Below, piece after piece: positions 49,348 through 64,000 of a stretch of 64,000 nt of DNA. Position 1 is the first letter of the stretch. Each line of letters starts with the position of its first letter. The stretch covers positions 186,001 to 250,000 of the forward strand of contig JADCRB010000086.1 in assembly GCA_021464245.1 (NCBI GenBank). The letters run 5' to 3'. Both the position numbers and the translations under genes were made by a program. The notes under the pieces are model-generated. The model did no database searches and was not told the DNA's origin. It saw only the letters and a list, made by a program, of their open reading frames with translations. This stretch comes from Carallia brachiata (Eukaryota > Streptophyta > Magnoliopsida > Malpighiales > Rhizophoraceae).

Positions 49348-50904
49348 CTCTGTATTAAGATCCGGGTCACCGAGTTTAAGCAATTAATGTCTGCTGATGC
49401 TGGTAAAGAATAGAATTCTGGAATTACGAGCAGCACTTAAGATGGAGCAGGGCTACTCCTACGTTGATCCATTCATTATTTATGGTCCATCTGATGGCAC
49501 GTTGATGCTCTCCCATATGTATATGCGGCAGAACAGTTGGTGGAAGCTTATTCATTGGCTGTCCTGTCCAGTTTGCTGCATTAATTAGTCCTATTTTTCG
49601 ACAACTTCATGTACTGTTTCTGTGTGTAGTCATGCGTCTTGTAATTGATTCATTAACTAGCTAGTACATCGATCATTAATAGCGTTTTTGCATTTATTTT
49701 TAAGGCACAAATTAAGAGTAATGGCAGAGTAGCGTTGACCATATGAACCTTGAAATCTTTGCTTTGCTTTCCCAGAAATCTGGATTTTCATTTTTTTATA
49801 TCTATTAATTTACCACTTCATTTAACAATAGGAAGAAGAAGATGGGGCCTATATTCTGACCAGGAAACTAGCAGTAGCATCTGCAAGCCTGCAAGTGCAA
49901 GGAATTCTTTTCGGTCCCCTACACCTACATTACATTGTCGTTGCTCGTTAGACCTTAGTAAACTCATAAGTAATAACCCTACGAAAAGTCGTTACGGTCG
50001 ATAAAAAGCCTTGCCATTCAACAGATTGTTTCCACTTGGATCAGATTACCACTTTTGGTAATGGATTTAATTTTGAGTCACAACTATATACTTTATCTTA
50101 GTTAAAAATAGTTTTTTCTTTTTAATTTGATTAATGACTAGAAAGCAAAGAGAATTTATCCAAGCTATAAAAAAAATTGTAGTGTTCGCTTCTGAAATCT
50201 GATTATGCAAACATGAGTAACCAATGTCCTGGTTCTCGTTTGAGTCATGTCTTAGATCCTCAAATCTCCAGCAAACCATCCAACATGCCCTAGTGCCTAC
50301 TTAAACCATTCACATGTGATCAAAATCACGAGCTTATAGCGAAAGCATAATTAACTTTATGTCACGTTTAGATATATTTAAGTAATTCATATAAAAATTC
50401 ACATTTCTTCTCCTTACTTTAAGAGGCCAAAAATAATGAGGTGGCAAAACATTTAATTTTAAGAATAATTATTTATTAATTCAAAAACCAACAAAAGTTA
50501 CAAATGGAGAAAATGTTTTAATTTTTGCAGAAGTAGCAACAGAAGAAAGAATGATAAAAAAACTGAAAAGTAATAGCCACCTCAAATATGTATATTTAGG
50601 GAAATTTATCAATACACAACCACCTCTTTAATATGGTGCTAACAAAAGCAAAAAAGGGTTCTACTCCTTTCACCGAGTAGAAAAACAAGTTCACCTATAA
50701 GAAAGCAAGATACAGTATTGGCTTGTGAAGAACTCAAGATCAAGAAGAAAGCAAGATGAATGAACGATTGGTTTGAGATTAAATTTTTTCTTAAATCCAC
50801 TGTAGAATTCACGTAATCACGTTGACTTGAGATTTTCGTACACCCATCATCTATTTCAATTTTTGATAATAAATGTACAAGTAAAGGGGATTTTTAATTT
50901 GATT

Positions 50905-51040
50905 TCTATTTTTTATAAATGTAACTTATTTATAATTTTACATTATACATTGAGTATGATCTATTTAAAATAAAAAAATAAATTTGTATGATATAAGATT
51001 ATAAATAAATTTTATTCAATAAAAAATAAAATTAATTAAC
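50905..51040. repeat. AT-rich palindromic MITE, dispersed family copy
   Basis: Third clear copy of the family also at 13705-13840 and 41600-41735, with ACTTATTTATAATTTTACAT and ATTATAAATAAATTTTATT as mirrored arms. Confidence 0.45.
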
Positions 51041-51737
51041 AAACACTACAACTATAATAACTCACTAACCTAAGTTAACTTTTTTATTTATTCGTTTTCT
51101 TCAAAAAGTATGATGTCATTTTTTTACTCATGTATAAAATAATTGACTTTAGTGTTTTTATATTAAGATTCCAAAACTTTTTTTTATTTAATTTCATGTT
51201 TCAATTTTTTGAAATATAAAGCTATACTTAATGGTGCAAGTTCAATTTTTATTCGATCTTTCTTGAAACGAAGGCATTTCAAAGTAAGAGTGTTAACCCC
51301 TAATAAAGAGTTCTGCCTCCTTTACTTTCTTTCTTTCATTCTCTTTTGCTTTCTCTCTTTCTTGCTTTTTGCAGCCTCCTTTTTTTTAGTTTTCTCTCTC
51401 TTTTTTGGACAATACTTTTAGTTTTTCGCAGTCTCTCTAATAAAACTTACTTACAACTCCATATTGGTCATTTTACTGGATTTTACGATTTTTTTTGTAA
51501 AGATTATAATGTTTGTTATCTCTCTACTTTTCTATGTTGAAATTCTCATATTATGGTATAAATAAAAAATCTATGTATTGTGCAAACTTAAAATCTAGTT
51601 TGTTCCGTATGTGCGAGCATACTTATATTCACTAAAAGGGACACTGTATATTCACTAACACCCCCTCATTATCCCTTTTCTATTAGAGAACACATTTTTT
51701 CTCCCCTTATTCTCTTGGTGATTTAAATCTTTCCATA

Positions 51738-51893
51738 ATTACTTGATGATGATTATACATACCTTATCCTTTCATGTTCTTTTTCTTTAGTTAATTGGCT
51801 CTTATTCGGAATCGAATTACTTGATGATGATTATACATACCTTATCCTTTCATGTTCTTTTTCTTTAGTTAATTGGCTCTTATTCGGAATCGA
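51738..51893. repeat. Perfect 78-bp tandem duplication
   Basis: The block starting ATTACTTGATGATGATTATA and ending ATTCGGAATCGA occurs twice head-to-tail, 51738-51815 and 51816-51893, without a visible mismatch. It is a very recent duplication or an assembly artefact. Confidence 0.9.
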
Positions 51894-53599
51894 ATTTGAG
51901 ATCTTCAACCATTGTTTCTTCCCCCTTAATCTCTTTGGCAATTCAAATATTTGCATAACAAATATTGTTCAGTAAAATTCACTCCACCTGTGGCTAAGTA
52001 CATTGATATATATAACCTATTACGGGCTCAATCCAGCAAACTCAAACCATGAGTTTAGACCCAAGTCTCGCCAAGCGGCATGCTAGGGGCTCGCACAAGG
52101 TCGTTTTCAAACAACTCGTGGTACATGCCTGAACTCTGTAGATTACTTGGGAGAGGGATTATCAAAATAATAGCGGAGATTCCCTCTTAACTCTTTAGAA
52201 ATTTTCAAAAAAGAATTGGGACTTGGATACATATCGAGCAATTATTATGCCTTATTCTTTTTAAATGAGCCTAGGAGTGTAGATTGCAAAATATTTTTTG
52301 AAAAGAAAATTATTGTGCAGATTTTATGGTTAATTTGGCTACAAGAAATGCAGAGATTTTGGAGCTGTAGAAAAGATTGCCTCCAAGATTGAACTCCTTA
52401 TTACTTGTTGATAAAAGTTGGCGTAGCTATCCTAGGAAGAGGTTAGTTGTTATGTTTCTCTTCTTTTGTTTTTCTTTTTCGCTTTTATGTCATAAAAAAA
52501 AGTATGAATTTTAATTGATTTAAAAATCTCGGTATCTCACACTATATGCCTATTTAAAGTAATGTACTTGTTTACTTATATACATTTAATTTTGATTTTA
52601 TCATTATGAAACACTATAAAGAGAAGATTAGAGGTTTGCTTATTTCTTTTCTTTGTCTTAAAAGAGAGTCTATGTTATAATAAAAAAAATGAGAAACTTA
52701 GAAAATGTAAGAGTCAAATTTTTAATATTTTTTTAATATAATATTAATGAACTAACTATTTAAAATAATTACTCCACTAATAATATAAAATTAGTGAAGA
52801 GCAACAATACCTTTTCAAAAAAATGGAGAGGAAAATTTGATAAAAAAACAAAATAGAGAAAATGGTGAAGATGAAATTTAAAAAGAAAAATAATTAAAAA
52901 ATCAGAGGTTAATTTGAAAGCAAAGCCGAGCCATCAAAATAATCACGGCTCCGGTTGCACCGTCGGGGGAGAATTCAAATTTAAAGCCACAAAAAGACAT
53001 TTTCCCAAAAAACCGACCCGATCCAAGGCAAGCCGCCTTTGCTGTCGTAGTTTCCGTCTAAGCCGAGAACCAGGGGAAGTCAGCCGATTCATAAAAGATC
53101 CAACGATCCAAATAAAATCATTTAAAAAAAACAAAAAGAAAGAAAGAGAGGAGGAAGAGAGAAAAGGAAATTTCGAAATATTAATATTCAACCCCAGAAC
53201 ATAAAACTTTAGTGTCAGCGAGCGCTTACACAAATGATAAGAATTTGTTCTTATTTAATTAAAAATTTTAAGTTTAAAATTTAAAAATATAACCCTATTA
53301 AATATTTTTTAAGATATTTTTTTATCTTTTATAATATGGTTTAAATCGGTTTAAATTAATTAATTTAATAAATTAAATATTAAAAAATAAAAAAAAACCA
53401 TGAAACTATAGTAAATTGTAACAACCAAAAAGCCAAAAAGCAGCCAGCCGGCCAGATCAGGTCTCACGTCTTGTATGATACCCCACCCGGCCACCCCACC
53501 CACGATCCCTTTCTTTTTCTCTTCTAAAAAATTCTTTTAAAAGTGGGTGCAAATTTCATTTTAATAAATGCATTCAAAAAAAGAAAAAGAAAAGAGAAT

Positions 53600-54479
53600 T
53601 ATACAGTATATATCCATCCCCTCTCTCTCTTTCTCCCTGCTTAGCTTATGCTAAGATTTTTCAAATCTGAAGAAGGGAGTGAGTGAGAGATAGTCAAAGA
53701 AAAAGAAAGAAAGGAGCAGAGCGCAGCAGGCCATCCTCCATCTCGGCTGTTTGGTCTGTTTCCATCTGTTCTTCTTCTCCTTTGGCTTTTCAGATTCTTA
53801 GTGTATATATATATAGGTAAGTTTCGATCCATCTTTTCTATGATCTGTCTTTTAATATAATTTTTAAGTATATTGAGTTTGTGTCCAGGAAATTTTTTTT
53901 TTTTAATTTCTTAGTGGATAGTTTGGGATTTGGTTGGGTTTTATTTTTGGTGGATCTGATATACGTTCTGTTTTTTTTTTTTTTTTATTTGCTTTGTCGG
54001 GATATTGAAGTTGAGATCTAGCTTTACCGATGGATTTTAATGACTGATCTTGTTTCTCATATCTGGATCTATATGCCTTTTTGCCTGCGATTTCCCTTAT
54101 TTGTTTCGTTTCACTTGGATCTGCTTCGTTTTGCTTTTTTATTTTTTATTTTTATTTTTATTGTTTTGCTGTGGGTCGATGAATAGATACATGTATGTAT
54201 ATCTGTCAGTGTTTGTTGGATATCTATAGTTATAGAGATATAGTTTTAAACTACTAATTGACTAGAAACAAGTTTCTCCTATTGATTTAAGGCATGGAGT
54301 ATGCTTCATTAGTTAAATTACTGCATAACCCTTTTTTTTCTTTTTCTTATTTGAAACAAATGGCTATTGGATATAGTCTTTAACTTTTTTTTTTTTTTTG
54401 GGATTTTCCATTTTAAATTTTGATTTTTTTTATTTTTATTTTTTGAGTTTTCTCACTCAATTTTTAGTTGTGTTAGCAG
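53600..54479 (+). promoter_or_regulatory. Actin 1 promoter, 5' UTR exon and leader intron
   Basis: A TATA-like run (GTATATATCC, 53606-53615) and a CT-rich initiator region precede a 5' UTR exon that ends at 53816 (ATAG|GTAAG). The leader intron runs 53817-54479 and ends TTAGCAG, 13 bases before the ATG. A long T-rich leader intron is characteristic of plant actin genes and usually boosts expression. Confidence 0.65.
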
Positions 54480-54492
54480 GACTTTACAGAAA

Positions 54493-56008
<1,516 letters not shown>

Positions 56009-56925
56009 GTTTTTTCGTGTACTTTGGTGGTGAGTTAATTCTCCATTTATTGGCTTTTTCGTGTCAAGTAGCCATGTGAACTTAAGTCTGTTTGATTGTT
56101 GAAGTGTTTGAGGTTGAGTCGCTCTGTAATCTGTATCTAGTTAAACCATGTCTTCTAGTATGAGGCTTTTGTAGCTGGACAAGGATTGTGATGCTTTCTT
56201 TCATCCTTTTTTTTTTTGAATCCCTTTCCCCCCTTATTTCCAGGTCTGAAAGGTTTTTTTGGGGCCATTGGAACATTAATGTTAATAGTCATTGTATGAG
56301 GAATTTGATATTAGTGTCAGTTTGCAGTTATGAAATCTGGAATGATATTGTATTATTTTTGTCTGAAAGGTTCCTTATCTTCAATAAGCGCGTTGGGTAT
56401 TCTATATGAAATTTCTAAACTGAATTGTGATTTTCTTTTTGACGAATCGTGATTGTGTTGTCTTTCTTTTGTCATTCGTGTTTACCATTTGTGTTTACAT
56501 TCTTGGGATTTTTTTTTTGGTCATGTAAATGTAAATACTTTTTTTCTTTGCCCAAATAAATTAAGACAAGGGAAGCACATGTTCTGAAAAAATATTTACT
56601 GATCTTTCAAGAAAGAAGGAAACCTTCTGACTGTAAAAGTTGTAAATTTTTGTAAGTAGAATAGCTCTACATCCTATGTGGTTAGTCAAAACTTGTTATG
56701 AAGAAGAGTACAAATAATATGGCAAACATCAATTAAGCATCGTTTACAATCATGGAATGCATAATACTTACACCATAATTTCTCAAAATGATCAAAATAA
56801 TAACAAAAAGTCTCCTGATGCTAGTCATGCCCAATCGCCATGAATCTACCTCGAAGAGTATACTCATACCTGACTGCTATTCGCGGTGTCTGAAACTATT
56901 ATTTGAATATATTAGAATAAGAGTG
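56009..56925. other. Actin 1 3' UTR and flank
   Basis: The first 350-400 bases after the stop resemble the actin 2 3' flank in patches (GGCTTTTTCGTGTCAAG; GAACATTAATGTTAATAG; AGTGTCAGTTT), as expected after tandem duplication. No gene is seen. Confidence 0.6.
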
Positions 56926-56929
56926 TCAT

Positions 56930-57140
56930 TACACTTCAGAATTGGGTATCTGTTCGAATATTTTTTTATGCAATAAAACTGTAATTTTGTACAACAAGAC
57001 TGTTACTTTGTGTAACAAAAAAATATAAAAAAATACATGTTTTTTTGTTATACAAAATACAGTCTTGTTTTACAAAATCATAATTGTTACACAAAAAAAT
57101 ATTCGGACAGATGTCCGATTCTGGAACTCTAATTTTTCCA
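56930..57140. mobile_element. Near-palindromic foldback MITE, about 210 bp
   Basis: Arms of about 95 bases mirror each other around 57035. On the left are CAGAATTGGGTATCTGTTCG, AATATTTTTTTATGC and ACAACAAGACTGTTAC; on the right are GTCTTGTTTTACAAAATC, CAAAAAAATATTCGGACAG and TGTCCGATTCTGG. A transcript would form a long hairpin. It is non-coding. Confidence 0.7.
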
Positions 57141-59820
57141 TTAGAAGAATATGAGGGAGAGCATTATGGAATACAGGCGAATGCTTTTTTTTTTTTTTAA
57201 AGAACTTTGGGACAAAAAAAATATACATTTACTCCATTATATGAAACAAAAAAAAATCAAATTCTGAAAAAAAAATTATTTGAAGGACCTAACGCCTAAG
57301 TAATGGTGTTTTTTTTTTTTCGTTTACTATTTTTTCCTTGCCACATGAGAACTCATATTTTTAGTTTGCATTCCAAATAACAAAAGACCTTTATGCAATT
57401 TTTGTTGTCGCATCTAATAAAAAAATTGTTCAAGTGAATTTGAAAATCCTCTCTCCAGAAAAAAAAAACTCTTTTTTTTATATCTAAACTGATTTGCAAT
57501 ATAATTTTACGGAATATATAATAGAATGTGAAACGCAATGTATCAACTTTTCCCACATTTTACTTGGTTAAATGAATTTAATGCAAGGACCATTGTCCTT
57601 TTATGTTTTACATTAATTTTGATATATTGTTCTATAAAATTAAAATTTTAATCAATATAGGTGTATTAATTATATTTCTTCTCATATGTTATGAGGTTAC
57701 AATACACTGTATATATATATATAATATATATTATTATTCAGAGGACCATTGAGTTGTAAGTTATACATTGGAGGTAGCTTTCCTCTTCTGTACTCCTCTC
57801 ATTCTACGTTTTGAATACAAACTTTTAAAATAAAAGTTTTAAACTCTAATCACTGGAATATTTCTTAAGGATATTGATTATATTTCGTTCGATATGTGAT
57901 GTTGCTACATTTTTTTTCATAAATATAATTACAAAACTTTAAACATATTTATATCAAATTTATGTGTGACCAGGCGAACCAATACTCATACTTTTTAACA
58001 CAATCAAAGCAAGGTTCTGAACTGGACCAACCAATTTGAATGGTAAAATTGGAAGTCTGTTCATAGAACACTTATGTATGTGATACAAGTGAATATGTAG
58101 ACAAAAACTGTTGTCAAATTTCGTTAAACCTTGAGTTTTTTGATTTGATGAACAGTTTGGTTTTGAAAGCCTTGAATCAAAGGTTGGATCAAAGTTTAAT
58201 GTCATTACTATCAACAAATAGGAAGGACAACAAAATAAAATCGGAAATCCATTGGGAGCACGGGTGCTGGGAAAGGGGGCGTGCATAATGAACATTGCAT
58301 AATTCTATTAGGTTGTACCGGGACCAACACTTATATTCAATACAAGAAAAACTTTAATCAAGTAAAAATCTACTTAGCGGACAAATCATCATAAAAAATT
58401 AACATTGCATAATGATATTGAAAGGACATAAATTGTGAAAAAAACTTCGACGTTGTACATTGTATATTGTTTTTTTCTTAATGATATAGTTTAATGTAAT
58501 AATAGTAGATTCTGAAAAAATCTTGAAGCCAAAAAACTATTATGTAGCCGTATTTGCTTAATTCTAGAGATATTAAACAATTCTGAAATGTTTTTTTTAA
58601 ACTTACAGGAATATTAGCAGACTCACGCATATGGTAGAATGACGATCATATATATATAAACTAAAATTCAATCAACCACTTAATTCTTATTTCATTCAAG
58701 TACTCTTTTTTTCTTTTTTTTTTGAGCAGAATTCAAGTACTCTTAATCAAACATGCTAACTTTGAAATACTAATATTCAGCAAAATAATCCAGTTCAAAG
58801 AAAAAATCTTAGTCAAGTAGAATTTATCTATCTATATATTTAGCTAAAAGAAAAATCTACCTAGCTATTATTGGAAATTTTGCATTATGAAATAAAAATA
58901 TAAAATGTAATAGAATTTGACATTGTATATTACTACAATTCTTTATTTAGTTTATTTCAATAATATTTTACATTAATTTAAAAGTTTAATAAAATTAAGA
59001 TTTTGATATATATTTAAAATCAAGTATACTCAGTTTGCTTCATTACTTATATTGTTTTCAAGCCGCACAACTTCTGGATTCTATCCTAATATAATATATA
59101 TACAGATGATATATATTTAAAAATTATGAATTAAAGTGTCTGATATAATTACTAAAATATAAAATATTTATTAATTATATTATTTTTCACAAAAAAACTA
59201 TTTATTAAGATGATTATAAAAAACAATTCTGTGTATGACCGTTACTAAAGTTTTGTATAAGTGCGTAACATATTAATTAAAATTAAAATTGTCTCATATG
59301 CTTGTCTAAATTTTTTATTTTGGTTTTTGAATTTTGATACAAAACTTTTAAGGTTAATATATAAAAAAAATCATGAATTTTGTATAAATTAATAAATATA
59401 ATATCACTTTTAAAATTTTAAAATTTAGTTTCTGAAAGAATTTTTTGTAACAAATATATCATTCTCTCTAATTTAACAAGAGAAATCTATAAAAGATAGT
59501 AATTTATCGTGATGATGTGAATCAAATATTGCATAGGCAAAAGAGATTTGATTTTTGTAAATGGGATCCAAAAAAATTAAAGGAAAAAAATGAGATAAAC
59601 TAAAAAAGAGAAAAGATATGTTTAAAAATAATAATAATATGTTCACAATTAGAATAATTAATTATATTGTCCATTTCAAAAAATCCGTTTTTTTTTTGTT
59701 TTTTGTTTTTTACGTTGTGGGGGAGGACAATTTTTTATTTTGTTATTTGTTTTCTAAGATGCCGTCTAAATTTGGTACGCATTTCATTTGCATTTCAAAA
59801 TCTAGTCCGACTGACATTCC
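57141..59820. other. Intergenic region between the actin genes
   Basis: AT-rich spacer with poly-A/T runs and a (TA)n tract near 57709-57732. I see no gene or delimited element. The frame at 57960-58295 on the minus strand has no domain or codon support. Confidence 0.5.
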
Positions 59821-60682
59821 CATATATATATATATACAAACCCCTCAATTGGCAGTGACATCGGCTACCCTACTGGCTCTAGCACTACTCTTCGTTTGTA
59901 ATTTGTATTGAGCAGACAGAGCAATTCGTACAAACGGAGAAATAATCGACCCTCTCCCTCCCTCCCTGATCGGCCGACCACGTTTCATTTCCTTTGATCT
60001 ATCTATCTTCTCCGTCAGTCCGTACGCAAGGTAATACCTTTTGTTCTGCCTCCTTCCTGTCTGAAATATTTTCTTCCATGTTTTCTTGCGATTCTGTTCA
60101 ATCGATTGGTTTTGGTTAGATAATCTATGCTTTGATATGTCCGATCTGATCTGTTGCTTTGTTTGCTTTATTTTGGGTTCACTGATTCAGTTGATCCTTA
60201 TTCTTGATCTGTTTTTTGTTTTTTTCTTTTCTTTTTTTCTTTTCAGTATGTTGATATCAGGATTCGTCTTCTTCTGCTTGGATTTTATTTTTTACTTTTC
60301 CTTTTTTTTTTTTTTTGTATCGAATTGAATTACTTATTGAAAGTAAAAGTTAAAAAGTGTGAAATGATTTTCCAACGACTTGATTCAGGTCCAGCTTTAA
60401 TAGATCCGAAATTTTCATAGCAGTTACTGGAAGATTTTTTTTGGGTAATCTGATGTGTTTTCTTTTATCAAAATATTTACTGATGATGATGATGATGATG
60501 AGTGAAGTTAGATCTTTAGGAGCCATTGATAAATACAGAGTTACTGTTTAGGGAAAGTGCCTAAACGTTTTAAGTAGCATAATATGAAATTTTGAGAGCC
60601 TACTGCTGAGAATATGCAAGAACGCCTTAGGTAATGAGTTAATTACTCTATCTGGGTGCTCACTTCCTGCTTTTCTGCATAG
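59821..60682 (+). promoter_or_regulatory. Actin 2 promoter, 5' UTR exon and leader intron
   Basis: A TATA run at 59823-59836 precedes a CT-rich 5' UTR exon that ends at 60030 (CGCAAG|GTAATA). The leader intron 60031-60682 is T-rich, contains (GAT)n at 60484-60503 and ends TGCATAG, 11 bases before the ATG. The arrangement matches actin 1, but the sequences are largely diverged. Confidence 0.6.
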
Positions 60683-60693
60683 ATTTGTAGAAA

Positions 60694-62095
<1,402 letters not shown>

Positions 62096-64000
62096 GATAT
62101 GCAAGTGCTTTGATGGTGAGTTATTTTTGGGTGTCATTGGCTTTTTTCGTGTCAAGGTGTCATGTGAAAGCAAGGCTGGTTGATTTGGAGACAGTGTTGA
62201 AGTGGGGGTCACTGTTGGAGTATATTCGAATCCTGTCGTATGAAATATATGATTTATGTCGTTATTGCTGCATTTGAGAGGCACAACTCATCTCTAGATG
62301 TGTGGGGACGGACACTCTGGTTCCTCAGATCACTGGCTCAATAACGTCCTTTGAGTAGGTTTTATTGTAGCTGGAGAGTGCTTGTGATGCTTTTTTTTTT
62401 CTTTTCTTTTTTTTTTTAATTTCAATTTTAATTTTCGTTTCATGATATGGATTGTTTACCATCTTAGGAACATTAATGTTAATAGGTTTTTCTACTGAGA
62501 AATTTTGTATCAGTGTCAGTTTGGGGTCATAAACTTATGTAAGCTATGTTTTCAATTCTTTGTTTGAAGTTTTATTTGTCATGGGCTTGCGTAACGGCCT
62601 TTTCACGTTTGTTTGGCGTAGAAAGTAGGAAGAGAGTAAAGTCGGGGAAAGAAAAATGAGAGTGGAAAATTGAAGATGTGAAAAAAAATTTTGTCCTTTT
62701 TTATTTGTTTGGTTTAAAGAAAGGTACTCGGTGAAAGAGAAATTAAAAATTGTTTATTTGTGAAAAAGTAAGAGGTGGGAGAAGGAAAAATAATATTTGA
62801 TTAGAACATTAATTTTACTCTCTGTGGTAAATATTATATGTATAAAATATTAGTTTAGTGTCATTTAATAAAAGTACTGGTAGTGTTAATAATTTTCTTT
62901 TCAATTTTGGAAAGAATTACTAACAAAAGATAATAATAAATTCGGTGGCTCAAAAAGAAAATTAGTGGTCTTTGCCGACATTTTTTTCTTTGAAAAACAC
63001 ACTCAAGTAAATATAATTTTTTTTCCTCTATGTTTTCCTCGCGTCCTTTTTTCTCTCTCAATCACAATATTAAATTCTTCAATGGACGTATGCATAATAA
63101 AAGTAAATCTATTTATTTTTCTGTTCGGTAGAAATAAAAGTTAATCTTTTTTTTTTATCGAAAAAGTTATTTATTTATTTATTTTTTGGGAATTGTGCAC
63201 GAGTCATGCAATAAAAAGGCAAAAACCCAGGCTGAAGCCCATGGCTAGTCTTTGCACGCGCTAGCTTGGGTCCAGCGGCTGTGCTCTGCGGCTGGGTAAC
63301 GAGAGGATTTTATTAATTAAGAAGTCCATTCAATTGTGAATTTACTATTTTGTAGTTCTCTTTATTTTATAAATTTTATTTTTTTAACATTATAATTTGA
63401 GACTTCGAAAGCATATTTTTTATTTTCAATTAGTGATAATATTTTGCTTACACTTTACGCAGATTAGTACATGGGATTTGTCATTTCCATTTTTTTTTTT
63501 GTTTTTTTTTCTGTTGCGTGCAACGTAAAACGGTAATACTTAAAAAATACCCAACATCTTTAGTGAACAAAATTTGTGAAAGTGTCATAATTCCTAGCAT
63601 TATTATTCTATTACGGCAAAAGCATTGCAAAATACCAAAATCTATTGGCATATGTATACTTCAAATTGGCGCTTCCTGGGACGTAGGAGTTTCATATTGA
63701 TCAAATTTATCGGAAATACCAAGATTCTAGCACTATTCTAAAGAAAATAGATATTAAATTTGACTCTATTCGATTGATGGGATCAGTGAATTAGATCTTA
63801 AACCAGTTTCATTTGTCTAAAAATTCAGTCGGAGAATTAATTCGATTAGCTCGGCAATTGAATTGTTCAACCCTGTCAACTAAACGTTTCGGACACAGAT
63901 TTTTTTTTTTTTTTACAATTTTTAATTAAACATTTTCATATCAAAATATTTTGCTAATAAAAAAATTAAAATTTAAAGTTAAAACATTTGAAATGTCAAA
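62096..64000. other. Actin 2 3' UTR and distal intergenic region
   Basis: The first 450 bases share patches with the actin 1 3' flank. Poly-T runs occur near 62391-62418. A GC-richer patch near 63220-63305 and poly-T runs near 63491-63509 and 63900-63914 are the only other notable items. No gene was found. Confidence 0.5.

Larger units (their letters stand above)
48820..50352 (+). repeat. Segmental duplication, distal copy (paired with 45160-46922)
   Basis: Sister of the segment around gene copy 2. It ends at the empty target site of the retroposon described at 46923-47885 and continues as the sequence found after that insertion, which confirms co-linearity. Confidence 0.7.
50353..53590. other. 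Intergenic region
   Basis: No supportable gene. It contains an AT-rich MITE at 50905-51040 and a 78-bp tandem duplication at 51738-51893 (both listed). The GC-richer stretch at 52914-53130 has no recognisable protein and may be an old insertion. Confidence 0.5.

Noticed and set aside
57960..58295. 111-residue open frame on the minus strand
   Set aside because: No domain, codon bias, splice sites or promoter context; the surroundings are ordinary AT-rich spacer.

Overview
This is a nuclear segment of a eudicot plant genome. The evidence is AT-rich intergenic DNA full of small transposon remnants, intron-containing genes with GT/AG splice sites, actin genes with the plant intron positions, and plant-specific family members (an ATL RING-H2 ligase, a type-I subtilase, plant ATG13). 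Nothing in it is bacterial, organellar or viral. I cannot name the species.

Layout. 1-6.48 kb: intergenic. 6.48-11.1 kb, minus strand: ATG13, the regulatory subunit of the ATG1 autophagy kinase, in three coding exons with a probable leader intron. 12.24-12.92 kb: a hAT-like non-autonomous element with a perfect 8-bp target duplication. 13-22.7 kb: gene-poor, with TE relics, one unidentified pseudogene fragment and a 1.1-kb foldback element. 22.86-23.54 kb: ATL78-like ubiquitin ligase. 25.4-26 kb: decayed Ty1/copia reverse transcriptase. 28.4-29.5 kb: a long polypyrimidine tract between degenerate inverted repeats. 30.6-32.9 kb: secreted SBT1-type subtilase. 36.5-38.8 kb: a probable non-LTR retroposon and a second hAT-like element. 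40.2-50.3 kb: a tandem array of three small 69-71-residue paralogues with repeated promoter modules, one orphan promoter unit and several transposon insertions whose empty sites survive in sister copies. 53.6-62.1 kb: two tandem actin genes differing by two residues.

Two points stand out. First, four of the five long conserved genes (ATG13, ATL78-like, subtilase, second actin) each carry exactly one single-base frameshift in an otherwise intact reading frame. That is more easily explained by base-calling or assembly error than by four independent pseudogenisations, so I annotate them as genes with a flagged break. Second, the 40-50 kb array is the most novel system here. It encodes a family of tiny proteins that I do not recognise. 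They share a Cys-containing hydrophobic N-terminus, a Lys/Ser-rich middle and a conserved Tyr/His-Phe-Pro C-terminus. Their promoters share a 13-bp inverted repeat just upstream of TATA, plus an ACGCGT box and a W-box-like motif, which suggests a stress-responsive gene cluster.

The genes do not form a pathway; they are ordinary neighbours on a plant chromosome.
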